A stretch of 64,000 nt of DNA from Grimontia kaedaensis (GTDB taxonomy: Bacteria > Pseudomonadota > Gammaproteobacteria > Enterobacterales > Vibrionaceae), in the NCBI RefSeq assembly GCF_023746615.1, contig NZ_CP082276.1, positions 310,001 through 374,000 on the forward strand. The letters run 5' to 3'. The notes under the pieces were generated by a model that was given only the letters and a program-made list of their open reading frames with translations, did no database searches and was not told the DNA's origin. Within the stretch, counting starts at the first letter, position 1. Each line of letters opens with the position of its first letter. A program made the translations under genes and the position numbers. Below, piece by piece: positions 17,675 to 25,534 of this stretch.

Positions 17675-18589
17675 TTAATCACAGTATGCAACTGCGATTT
17701 CCGCGGCGAGGGCGGCGTTGTTCAATACCAAGGCAATGTTAGCTTTTAAGCTGTTTCCAGCTGTCTTTTCTGCGACTTTGGCGAGTAAAAATGGCGTGGA
17801 ATCTTTACCTTTTATGCCTTTAGCATCCATTTCCGCAATCGCGGCGTCTATCACGTTATCGATTTCTTCATTCTTCAGGGCGTATTCTTCTGGTACAGGG
17901 TTGGCTATCACTGCGCCGCCTTTAAGTTTCATTTCCCACTTGGCTTTCAGAGTGGCGGCGATGAGTTCGGGACTGTCGATTCGGTAGTCGACACCAAACT
18001 GGCTTTCGCGCGTATAAAACGCTGGCAGTGTTTCAGTACCATAGCCAATCACAGGAACACCCTTGGTTTCGAGGTACTCAAGTGTCAGTCCTAAATCGAG
18101 GATGGACTTGACCCCAGCGCACACTACGGCGACCTTGGTTTCAGCCAATTCTTCCAAGTCAGCAGAGATATCAAAGCTGGTTTCGGCACCTCTATGAACG
18201 CCGCCAATGCCACCCGTGGCAAACACACGGATGCCTGCCATATCGGCCAGAATCATCGTCGACGCGACAGTGGTTGCACCATCTGCTTTGTTCGCGACAA
18301 TGAAAGGAATATCGCGACGACTGGTTTTAATCGCGGACTGACCTTGCTGCCCTAAATACGTGATTTCTTCTTCGCTGAGACCCACTTTTAAACGGCCTTT
18401 GAGGATCGCGATAGTGGCAGGAATTGCCCCGTTATCACGTACCGCCTTTTCAACGCGCAGGGCAGTTTCCACATTTTCCGGATAAGGCATACCGTGGGAA
18501 ATGATAGTGGATTCTAACGCGACAACTGGCTTGCCTTCGGACAGGGCTTTCTGCACGTCAGGGTGAATATCGAGATACGGATTTAACAT
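17675..18589 (-). CDS. psuG: Pseudouridine-5'-phosphate glycosidase
   Basis: 304-residue enzyme that cleaves the C-C glycosidic bond of pseudouridine 5'-phosphate to uracil and ribose 5-phosphate, using Mn2+. Family marks are VALESTIISHGMPYPEN at the N-terminus, the central VFATGGIGGVHRGAE, VVCAGVKSILD, and NPVPEEYAL toward the C-terminus. Length matches E. coli PsuG. It lies downstream of the kinase gene psuK with a 96-base gap; together they make the full pseudouridine catabolic pair. No transporter is adjacent. Confidence 0.96.
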   Translation of the reverse strand: MLNPYLDIHPDVQKALSEGKPVVALESTIISHGMPYPENVETALRVEKAVRDNGAIPATIAILKGRLKVGLSEEEITYLGQQGQSAIKTSRRDIPFIVANKADGATTVASTMILADMAGIRVFATGGIGGVHRGAETSFDISADLEELAETKVAVVCAGVKSILDLGLTLEYLETKGVPVIGYGTETLPAFYTRESQFGVDYRIDSPELIAATLKAKWEMKLKGGAVIANPVPEEYALKNEEIDNVIDAAIAEMDAKGIKGKDSTPFLLAKVAEKTAGNSLKANIALVLNNAALAAEIAVAYCD

Positions 18590-18685
18590 AAGGCTTCCTA
18601 TAGGGTCTGTTGACCTTTGGTGGTTAAACTTTGTTCTGGGCCATAAGCGTTTTAGGCGAGCCGAGGTGTGCGCCGCCTAGTTACT

Positions 18686-19777
18686 CTAAGCAAATACGCC
18701 TTCAAGGCGCTGTTGCACCATCAATTCGGTAATGGTTGGGTTGATGGTTTGCATGTGCTCCATCGTTAACATGGCGCAACCAAGTGCAAAGCGGCACGAA
18801 TCTGCGTCAGTCAGGTTATTCATTTGTCCGTAAACCAATCCGGCGAGAAAGGCATCTCCCGCACCATTGGCGTTGATGACATTGACCTTAGGTGAGCGAA
18901 TCAAAGCTGTATCTTCAGCGGAACGATAAAGGATGCCATCTGCCCCTAGGCTTAGAAATAAACGGGTGATGTCTTGTTGAATGAACCAGTCTGCAATGTC
19001 GTCGACATCTTCATCGGAATTCAGTGGTAAACCAGAAATGGTCTGCGCTTCCAGAAGGTTCGGTTTGAGTGTGTGGATATGTTTGAGATACGGCTTGGCT
19101 TTGATGGCTTTGGCGGTGGACACTGTATCTAAATAGATGACCTGATCGTGAAACTTACTAAAAAGGTAAGCAAGAACATCTTCGTTAACGTTGGTGTCGA
19201 TGATAATCGCCGCTGCATGCTGAATAAGATCGGTATGTTGGGCGAGTAGCCCTATATTCAGGTGATCAAGAATCGACATATCTGATACCGCAGCCAGCAT
19301 GTCTCCGTGGGCATCCAGTAGAGAAAGATAGGTGGAAGTGGTCTGTCCGGTAAGCTGGCTGACTGCTTTAACATCGACCCCCGCCTTGCGTGTAGCTTCC
19401 AGTACTACGTTACCGTAGGCATCATCCCCAACCACTGAAATCAATTTGGTGTCGACACCTAATCTGGCCAGGTTTTCTGCAATGTTCCGACCTACGCCGC
19501 CGGCTGAACCCGTGATTTTTCCGGGGTTGGAGTCTCGTTCGACCATCGTCACTTCCGGCTGACCCAAAATGTCCATATTGGTGCCGCCAATCACGACCAC
19601 ATACTGTGGACGGTCAACAATGTAGCCTTTTCCGCGAATCACGCCTTTTCGTGTCATGTTCATAATGTGCACGGCCACCGCAGAGCGACTGATATTCAGC
19701 TTGTCGGCAATGCTCTGTTGCTGGATGAAGGGATCATCTTTGATCAATTGGAGGATTTCATCTTCGCGCGACGTCAT
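18686..19777 (-). CDS. psuK: Pseudouridine kinase with N-terminal DNA-binding domain (PsuK/YeiI-like)
   Basis: About 363-residue PfkB-family sugar kinase fused to a winged helix-turn-helix at residues 1-55 (SREDEILQLIKDDPFIQQQSIADKLNISRSAVAVHI). The kinase has the N-terminal VVIGGTNMDILG, the glycine-rich GSAGGVGRNIAENLARLG and the PfkB signature NANGAGDAFLAGL with the catalytic Asp. It phosphorylates pseudouridine for PsuG, and the HTH suggests it also senses or regulates the operon. ATG 19777 is chosen because conserved sequence begins there; the frame extends 47 codons upstream into the divergent promoter region. Confidence 0.9.
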   Translation of the reverse strand: MTSREDEILQLIKDDPFIQQQSIADKLNISRSAVAVHIMNMTRKGVIRGKGYIVDRPQYVVVIGGTNMDILGQPEVTMVERDSNPGKITGSAGGVGRNIAENLARLGVDTKLISVVGDDAYGNVVLEATRKAGVDVKAVSQLTGQTTSTYLSLLDAHGDMLAAVSDMSILDHLNIGLLAQHTDLIQHAAAIIIDTNVNEDVLAYLFSKFHDQVIYLDTVSTAKAIKAKPYLKHIHTLKPNLLEAQTISGLPLNSDEDVDDIADWFIQQDITRLFLSLGADGILYRSAEDTALIRSPKVNVINANGAGDAFLAGLVYGQMNNLTDADSCRFALGCAMLTMEHMQTINPTITELMVQQRLEGVFA

Positions 19778-19982
19778 GGTAGCTAACACCTGTTTGGTTG
19801 TTAAACAAATGTTAGTTTTAAATGGGGTGAGTAAAGTGTCAATTACTGTGGGGTAACAATTAATTATTGTGTGACGCCATAGAAAAAATTTGTATAAAAA
19901 CCAGTCAGTTTTAACCATGCTTTTCTATCAGGAGCGTCGCATTACGACCTGATTGGGTCTCAATTCGGGAACAGGAGGTTGG

Positions 19983-20051
19983 ATGATTGGCTCTACACTT
20001 GAAAAGAACACTGTTAACACTGTGTTTTATGAAGATGAACAGCAAGGATAG
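19983..20051 (+). CDS. Possible 22-residue leader peptide before fdsG
   Basis: An ATG with an excellent ribosome site (AGGAGG, four bases before the ATG) opens a 22-codon frame beginning MIGSTLEKNT and ending with TAG three bases before the fdsG ATG. The site is stronger than the AAGGA of fdsG itself, so ribosomes finishing this frame could reinitiate at fdsG. I recognise no family. It may be a translational coupler or attenuator leader; it could also be chance. Confidence 0.45.
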   Translation: MIGSTLEKNTVNTVFYEDEQQG

Positions 20052-20054
20052 CCA

Positions 20055-20570
20055 ATGGAAAACCAAGCTCAGCGTAGCGCTTTAACGGAGCAGGAGCGCG
20101 TGGTGGTGGCAGAGGCGATCAATTCGCTTAAAGCCAAACCGGGCGCGCTGTTACCTGTGTTACACCATATTCAACATCATTTGGGTTTTGTGCCTCCGGC
20201 GTCTGTGCCGATAATCGCGCATGGGCTGAATCTGTCCAATGCTGATGTGCACGGCGTGGTCAGTTTTTACCATGAGTTTCGCAATCACCCGCCGGGCGGA
20301 CACATCATTCAGATTTGCCGTGCTGAATCTTGTCAGTCGATGGGCTCGCATGCGCTTGAAAAACACGTCGTCTCGAGGCTGGGCATCGGCTTCCATGAAA
20401 CTACCAAAGATAACAACTTCACTCTCGAACCCGTCTACTGTCTGGGCAACTGCATGTACTCGCCGTGTGTGAGAGTCGGTGATGATATCCACGGTGAAAT
20501 GAACGATGAGGCATTCGACAACCTTATTGATTCGTTGCTCACCCAAGTGATCGAGGTGAAAGTGCCATGA
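20055..20570 (+). CDS. fdsG: NAD-dependent formate dehydrogenase gamma subunit (NuoE-like)
   Basis: 171-residue thioredoxin-fold [2Fe-2S] subunit. The four ligands are visible as Cys88, Cys93, Cys129 and Cys133 (CRAESC and CLGNC). The helical N-terminus with LLPVLHHIQHHLGFVPP matches NuoE/FdsG. It passes electrons from the molybdenum subunit toward the flavin subunit. The next gene overlaps by four bases (ATGA), showing tight coupling. It is the first large gene of the fds operon and divergent from psuK. Confidence 0.94.
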   Translation: MENQAQRSALTEQERVVVAEAINSLKAKPGALLPVLHHIQHHLGFVPPASVPIIAHGLNLSNADVHGVVSFYHEFRNHPPGGHIIQICRAESCQSMGSHALEKHVVSRLGIGFHETTKDNNFTLEPVYCLGNCMYSPCVRVGDDIHGEMNDEAFDNLIDSLLTQVIEVKVP

Positions 20571-22165
20571 GTTATCGCATTTATGTTCCCCTCGATTCTT
20601 CTTCTGTTTCCCGTGGCGCTGAGAAAATCGCTCAACGTTTGGCACACAGCGCCGTCGCCATGGGTGAGTCTTTGACCATTGTCCGCAACGGTTCCCATGG
20701 CATGTTCTGGCTCGAACCCATGATTGAAGTGGAGTCGGCGCAAGGTCGTGTAGCCTTTGGTCCGGTTTTCGAAGATGACGTGGATACGCTGTTAGCACTC
20801 CGTTTCTTTGCGCCAGATGAAGCGGGCAGCGCTGCCCTTGATCATCCACTTTGTTTAGGGCTGACCTCAGAAATCCCCTGGCTGAAAAGGCAGCAACGGC
20901 TGACGTTCGAACGTGTTGGGTTTGTTGACCCCTTAGATGTTGAAGATTATCGCAGCAAAGGTGGGTTCGTCGGGCTGGAAAAAGCGCTGGGTATGAGCAC
21001 CCAACAGATTCTCGACGAAGTAAAAACCTCTGGCCTTCGCGGTCGCGGTGGTGCGGCGTTTCCAACCGGCATTAAATGGCAAACCGTCTCAGACCAACCG
21101 GCAGGTCAAAAGTATGTGATTTGTAATGCAGACGAAGGTGACTCCGGGACTTTTGCCGACCGCATGCTGATGGAAGGCGACCCATTCACCCTGATTGAAG
21201 GGATGATCATTTGCGCCATCGCTGTCGGTGCTTCACAAGGCTATGTCTACACCCGTTCTGAGTACCCTAATGCTTGCAAGATCTTCACTCAGGCTATCGA
21301 AAATGCCTATGCTGCAGGTTATCTCGGTGCAGATATCTGCGGTAGCGGAAAACACTTCGATTTGGAGCTCCGCATGGGGGCAGGGGCCTACATCTGTGGT
21401 GAGGAAACATCGCTGATGGAGAGTTTGGAAGGTAAACGCGGATTGGTAAGAAACAAGCCACCACTTCCTGCCATTGAAGGTCTCTTTGGCAAGCCAACCG
21501 TCATTAATAACGTTATCTCATTGGCATCAGTGCCCATCATTCTGGCAAAAGGGGCTGATTACTACAAAGACTTTGGCCAGGGTCGCTCCCTCGGCACCAT
21601 GCCAATACAACTGGCGGGGAATGTGAAACGTCCCGGTCTGTTTGAGTTGGCTTTTGGCGTGACGATTCGGGAACTCTTGTTTGACTTCGGTGGTGGCAGT
21701 AAGACAGGAAAGCCTCTTAAAGCCGTGCAAATTGGCGGACCCCTTGGCGCTTACATTGCTGAACATGACTGGGATACGGATCTGGATTACGAACATCTCG
21801 CAGCCCGCGGCGCCATGCTGGGGCACGGTGGCATCGTCGCGTTCGACAATCAAATCGACATGAGCCAGATGGCGCGTTTTGCGATGGAGTTCTGCGAGCT
21901 GGAATCCTGCGGGAAATGCACGCCTTGTCGTATTGGTGCAGTCCGCGGCGCGGAAGTGATTGACCAACTGCTGGATGCGAACGGCGATGACAAGCTGGAA
22001 CGTAAAGAGTTACTGGACGATCTGTGCGAGACCATGGAGCAGGGTTCGCTCTGCGCCATGGGTGGGATGACACCATTTCCGGTGAAAAGCGCATTGAAGC
22101 ACTTTCCAGAAGATTTCGGGCTCGCGAAAGATGCGAGTGCCCAGGCGAACAGTGGCGGCAAGTAA
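20567..22165 (+). CDS. fdsB: NAD-dependent formate dehydrogenase beta subunit (NuoF-like diaphorase)
   Basis: 532-residue subunit carrying FMN, the NAD+ site and a [4Fe-4S] cluster. A thioredoxin-like N-terminal domain of about 120 residues precedes the NuoF core. Motifs are GLRGRGGAAFPTGIKW and NADEGDSGTFADRMLMEGDP for nucleotide and flavin, AYICGEETSLMESLEG, and the cluster ligands Cys448, Cys451, Cys454 and Cys496 (ESCGKCTPCR and SLCAMGG). It reduces NAD+ with electrons from formate. It overlaps fdsG by four bases; fdsA follows after 18. Confidence 0.95.
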   Translation: MSYRIYVPLDSSSVSRGAEKIAQRLAHSAVAMGESLTIVRNGSHGMFWLEPMIEVESAQGRVAFGPVFEDDVDTLLALRFFAPDEAGSAALDHPLCLGLTSEIPWLKRQQRLTFERVGFVDPLDVEDYRSKGGFVGLEKALGMSTQQILDEVKTSGLRGRGGAAFPTGIKWQTVSDQPAGQKYVICNADEGDSGTFADRMLMEGDPFTLIEGMIICAIAVGASQGYVYTRSEYPNACKIFTQAIENAYAAGYLGADICGSGKHFDLELRMGAGAYICGEETSLMESLEGKRGLVRNKPPLPAIEGLFGKPTVINNVISLASVPIILAKGADYYKDFGQGRSLGTMPIQLAGNVKRPGLFELAFGVTIRELLFDFGGGSKTGKPLKAVQIGGPLGAYIAEHDWDTDLDYEHLAARGAMLGHGGIVAFDNQIDMSQMARFAMEFCELESCGKCTPCRIGAVRGAEVIDQLLDANGDDKLERKELLDDLCETMEQGSLCAMGGMTPFPVKSALKHFPEDFGLAKDASAQANSGGK

Positions 22166-22183
22166 GCCGTCGAGGAGAAGACA

Positions 22184-25057
22184 ATGGTTGAGTTCTATAT
22201 TCCCATTGAGCAAGGCAGCAAAGATTTCGGTACGCCTGCTGTAAAATGCGAAGACATTACGCAAATATCACTGACCATTGATGGCTGGCCAATTACCGTG
22301 CCTGAAGGCACGTCGGTTATGCATGCGTCTTCCATTCTGAATATTCAAATTCCAAAATTGTGTGCGACCGACTCGCTAGAAGCGTTTGGTTCATGTCGTA
22401 TGTGTGTGGTGGAAATTGAAGGAATGCGTGGTAAACCCGCCGCCTGCACCACACCTGTTGTTGAAGGCATGGTGGTTACCACGCAAAATGAAGCCTTGCG
22501 TAAGTTACGCCGTAACGTTATGGAATTATACATTTCAGACCATCCCCTCGATTGTTTGACCTGTGCGGTGAATGGCGATTGTGAATTGCAGGATATGGCA
22601 GGTGCGGTTGGTCTTCGTGACGTGCGCTACGGATTTGAAGGTAGCAACCACCTCAATATGGAAAAGGACACTTCCAATCCTTACTTCACCTTTGATTCCA
22701 GCAAATGCATCGTCTGTTCCCGATGTGTGCGTGCCTGTGGAGAGATTCAGGGTCAACATGCGCTGACAGTGGAAAGTCGGGGTTTTGAATCCCGTATCGT
22801 CGCTGGTTCAGAATCGTTTATGGATTCCGAATGCGTGTCCTGTGGTGCCTGCGTACAAGCCTGTCCGACGGCTGCGTTGACAGAAAACAGCGTGATAGAG
22901 CTGGGCACCCCGAGCCATTATCGCGTGACGACGTGTGCCTATTGCGGCGTTGGCTGTTCTTTCCGCGCTGAGATGCGCGGTGATGAATTGATCCGAATGG
23001 TGCCGCACAAAGACGGCAAAGCAAATCAGGGTCATTCCTGTGTGAAAGGGCGTTTTGCCTTTGGCTATGCAACCCACAAAGATCGTGTAACCGACCCGAT
23101 GATCCGCGATTCTATTGATGAACCTTGGCGCAAGGTAAGTTGGGAAGAGGCGATTGGTTTTGCCGCAGACAAGATCAAAGCGATCCGCGATAAACACGGC
23201 GCGAATGCGCTGGGTGGGATCACCTCTTCCCGCTGCACTAACGAAGAAACCTATCTGGTGCAAAAACTGGTTCGCGCAGGCTTTGGCACTAACAACGTGG
23301 ATACCTGTGCGCGTGTCTGTCACTCTCCGACGGGTTATGGCCTGAAAACCACACTGGGTGAATCCGCAGGGACACAGACCTTCGAATCTGTCCAAAAAGC
23401 CGATGCGATTATTGTTATTGGGGCCAACCCAACCGATGGCCATCCGGTGTTCGCATCCCAGCTTAAACGTCGTCTTCGTAGCGGCGCTAAACTGATTGTT
23501 ATCGACCCACGCGAAATCGATCTGGTCAACGCAGCGCATGTTCGCGCGCAATACCATCTTCAATTGCGTCCGGGCACCAATGTCGCCGTGTTGAATGCGT
23601 TGGCGCACGTCATCATCAATGAAGGGTTGGAAGACACTTCTTACATTGAAGAGCGTTGCGACATGGCAGCATACAAAAAATGGCGCGACTTTATTGCTGA
23701 TGAACATCATTCACCGGAAGCGATGGAAAGCGCTACAGGCGTTCCCGCTATGCTGATCCGAGAAGCGGCGAGAATGTTTGCCAAAGAACGAAACGGCGCA
23801 ATCTATTATGGGCTTGGTGTCACCGAGCACAGCCAAGGCAGTTCGGCCGTGATGGCGATTGCCAACCTTGCTATGGCAACAGGTAACGTCGGTCGTGAAG
23901 GTGTCGGTGTGAACCCGTTGCGCGGCCAGAACAACGTGCAGGGTAGCTGTGATATGGGCTCGTTCCCACATGAACTGCCAGGCTATCGTCACGTGTCTGA
24001 TCCAGAAGTGCGTGCACTATTTGAAGGCGAGTGGGGCGTACCCATTGATGATGAACCCGGGCTTCGCATTCCCAACATGTTCGATGCCGCTATTGCAGGT
24101 CGATTTAAAGGCATGTATGTGCAGGGTGAAGATATTGCCCAATCTGATCCCAATACCCAACATGTTGAAGCGGCGCTGACATCGCTGGAATGCCTTATCG
24201 TCCAGGATATTTTCCTCAACGAAACGGCGAAGTTTGCGCATGTGTTCCTACCGGGTGCCAGCTTCCTTGAAAAAGACGGTACTTTTACCAACGCAGAGCG
24301 CCGTATCTCGCCGGTACGCAAAGTGATGGCGCCGCTTTCGGGTAAAGCTGACTGGGAAGCGACCATGGATCTTGCCAACGCCCTTGGCTACGAGATGCAC
24401 TACAATCATCCATCCGAAATCATGGATGAAATTGCCAAGCTGACCCCGACCTTCCATGGTGTCAGTTATGAAAAGCTGGATGAACTGGGCTCCATCCAAT
24501 GGCCTTGTAACGATGAAGCGCCACTGGGAACCCCAACCATGCACATAGGCGGATTTGTGAAAGGCAAAGGCAGCTTTGTTGTCACCGAATATGTTGCAAC
24601 AGAAGAGAAGGTGAATAAACGCTTCCCATTGTTGCTGACGACTGGGCGTATCCTTTCCCAATACAACGTCGGCGCACAGACTCGACGTACTGACAACAGT
24701 CAGTGGCATCAGGAAGACATACTGGAAATTCACCCTCTTGACGCAGAAGATCGTGGTGTCACAGACGGCTCTCCCGTTCGTATTGCCAGCCGTGCAGGCG
24801 AGATTACCCTGCCTGCGAAAATCAGCAACCGCATGCAGCCAGGTGTGGTTTATACCACCTTCCACCATCCGGTTTCCGGTACCAATGTCATCACCACGGA
24901 AAATTCGGATTGGGCGACTAACTGCCCTGAATACAAAGTGACGGCGGTACAGGTGAAAGTGGCAGTGGAACAGGCAGATTGGCAGCAACGTTTTCGTGAG
25001 TTCGATGAACAGCAACAGGCTCATTTATCTGCGGCTACGCAAGATAGTAACAATTAG
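22184..25057 (+). CDS. fdsA: NAD-dependent formate dehydrogenase alpha subunit (Mo-bisMGD catalytic)
   Basis: 957-residue cytoplasmic formate dehydrogenase of the FdsA/FdhF type. The N-terminal NuoG-like part holds a [2Fe-2S] domain (GSCRMCVVE), a His-plus-three-Cys cluster (HPLDCLTCAVNGDC) and two ferredoxin-type clusters (CIVCSRCVRAC and CVSCGACVQACP). The catalytic domain begins with CAYCGVGC. The molybdenum ligand is Cys379 followed by His380 (CARVCHSPT), so this is a Cys, not selenocysteine, enzyme. The C-terminal molybdopterin dinucleotide-binding domain contains TGRILSQYNVG and TFHHP. GAGGAGA precedes the ATG. It oxidises formate to CO2, and the Fds class can also run in reverse. Confidence 0.96.
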   Translation: MVEFYIPIEQGSKDFGTPAVKCEDITQISLTIDGWPITVPEGTSVMHASSILNIQIPKLCATDSLEAFGSCRMCVVEIEGMRGKPAACTTPVVEGMVVTTQNEALRKLRRNVMELYISDHPLDCLTCAVNGDCELQDMAGAVGLRDVRYGFEGSNHLNMEKDTSNPYFTFDSSKCIVCSRCVRACGEIQGQHALTVESRGFESRIVAGSESFMDSECVSCGACVQACPTAALTENSVIELGTPSHYRVTTCAYCGVGCSFRAEMRGDELIRMVPHKDGKANQGHSCVKGRFAFGYATHKDRVTDPMIRDSIDEPWRKVSWEEAIGFAADKIKAIRDKHGANALGGITSSRCTNEETYLVQKLVRAGFGTNNVDTCARVCHSPTGYGLKTTLGESAGTQTFESVQKADAIIVIGANPTDGHPVFASQLKRRLRSGAKLIVIDPREIDLVNAAHVRAQYHLQLRPGTNVAVLNALAHVIINEGLEDTSYIEERCDMAAYKKWRDFIADEHHSPEAMESATGVPAMLIREAARMFAKERNGAIYYGLGVTEHSQGSSAVMAIANLAMATGNVGREGVGVNPLRGQNNVQGSCDMGSFPHELPGYRHVSDPEVRALFEGEWGVPIDDEPGLRIPNMFDAAIAGRFKGMYVQGEDIAQSDPNTQHVEAALTSLECLIVQDIFLNETAKFAHVFLPGASFLEKDGTFTNAERRISPVRKVMAPLSGKADWEATMDLANALGYEMHYNHPSEIMDEIAKLTPTFHGVSYEKLDELGSIQWPCNDEAPLGTPTMHIGGFVKGKGSFVVTEYVATEEKVNKRFPLLLTTGRILSQYNVGAQTRRTDNSQWHQEDILEIHPLDAEDRGVTDGSPVRIASRAGEITLPAKISNRMQPGVVYTTFHHPVSGTNVITTENSDWATNCPEYKVTAVQVKVAVEQADWQQRFREFDEQQQAHLSAATQDSNN

Positions 25058-25065
25058 GAGTAAAC

Positions 25066-25308
25066 ATGGACGGTGAACTTCATCGTAACGAGCGCCTTTA
25101 CGCGATGGCGACCCAGATTGCTGACAACCTCGAGCATGGCAGAACCGAGCAAGAGACGGTCGACGAAGTCGCTTCCCACATTCGCCGTTTCTGGTCGCGT
25201 GACATGAAGCAAAGCCTTTTTGCTGCATTGGGAAGTGGGTTGTTGGATCCCATCGCTGAAAAGGCAGCGGAAATACTGGCTGAGGAATATCGGTTGAAAG
25301 CAGGGTAA
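25066..25308 (+). CDS. fdsD: NAD-dependent formate dehydrogenase delta subunit
   Basis: 80-residue helical accessory protein (RLYAMATQIADNLEHG, then IRRFWSRDMKQSLFA), matching the FdsD family in length and in the conserved F-W-x-x-x-M segment. It is thought to help assembly or stability of the complex. It follows fdsA by eight bases with TAGGAG upstream. In Ralstonia-type operons an fdsC (sulfur-transfer/chaperone) gene lies between alpha and delta; it is absent here. Confidence 0.92.
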   Translation: MDGELHRNERLYAMATQIADNLEHGRTEQETVDEVASHIRRFWSRDMKQSLFAALGSGLLDPIAEKAAEILAEEYRLKAG

Positions 25309-25330
25309 ATCAGGTTGTTGTGTAAATGAG

Positions 25331-25355
25331 AAAACCACGTCTATGCGTGGTTTTT
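25331..25355 (+). terminator. Terminator of the fds operon
   Basis: AAAACCACG (25331-25339) pairs with CGTGGTTTT (25346-25354) and is followed by further Ts. It lies 22 bases after the fdsD stop codon. Confidence 0.9.
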
Positions 25356-25534
25356 ATATTTGTTGCAAACAATTATCTATATTTGGCGAGTCTGACTTGT
25401 TAGTGTGCATGAAGTTTGTTCGATATTTGAAGTGCTTCCAATAATGTATCGAAAAGATAGACATCTTATGTTCTAATCAACTTACAACCACCGCGCAAAT
25501 AAGAATCAAGATCATTAGGCAGTTTTTAAAATAC

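Noticed and set aside
18640..18685. Hairpin between psuK and psuG
   Set aside because: Only a 6-bp stem with a long loop; too weak to call a terminator or attenuator.
20160..21065. 301-codon minus-strand frame opposite fdsG and fdsB
   Set aside because: Shadow of strongly conserved genes on the other strand; composition rich in Arg/His with no recognisable domain.
22808..23710. 300-codon minus-strand frame opposite fdsA
   Set aside because: Lies opposite conserved cluster and molybdenum motifs of FdsA; product looks like an antisense translation.
17675..25308. psu and fds genes as one linked pathway
   Set aside because: They are divergently transcribed with separate chemistry (nucleoside breakdown against formate oxidation); adjacency alone does not support a functional link.
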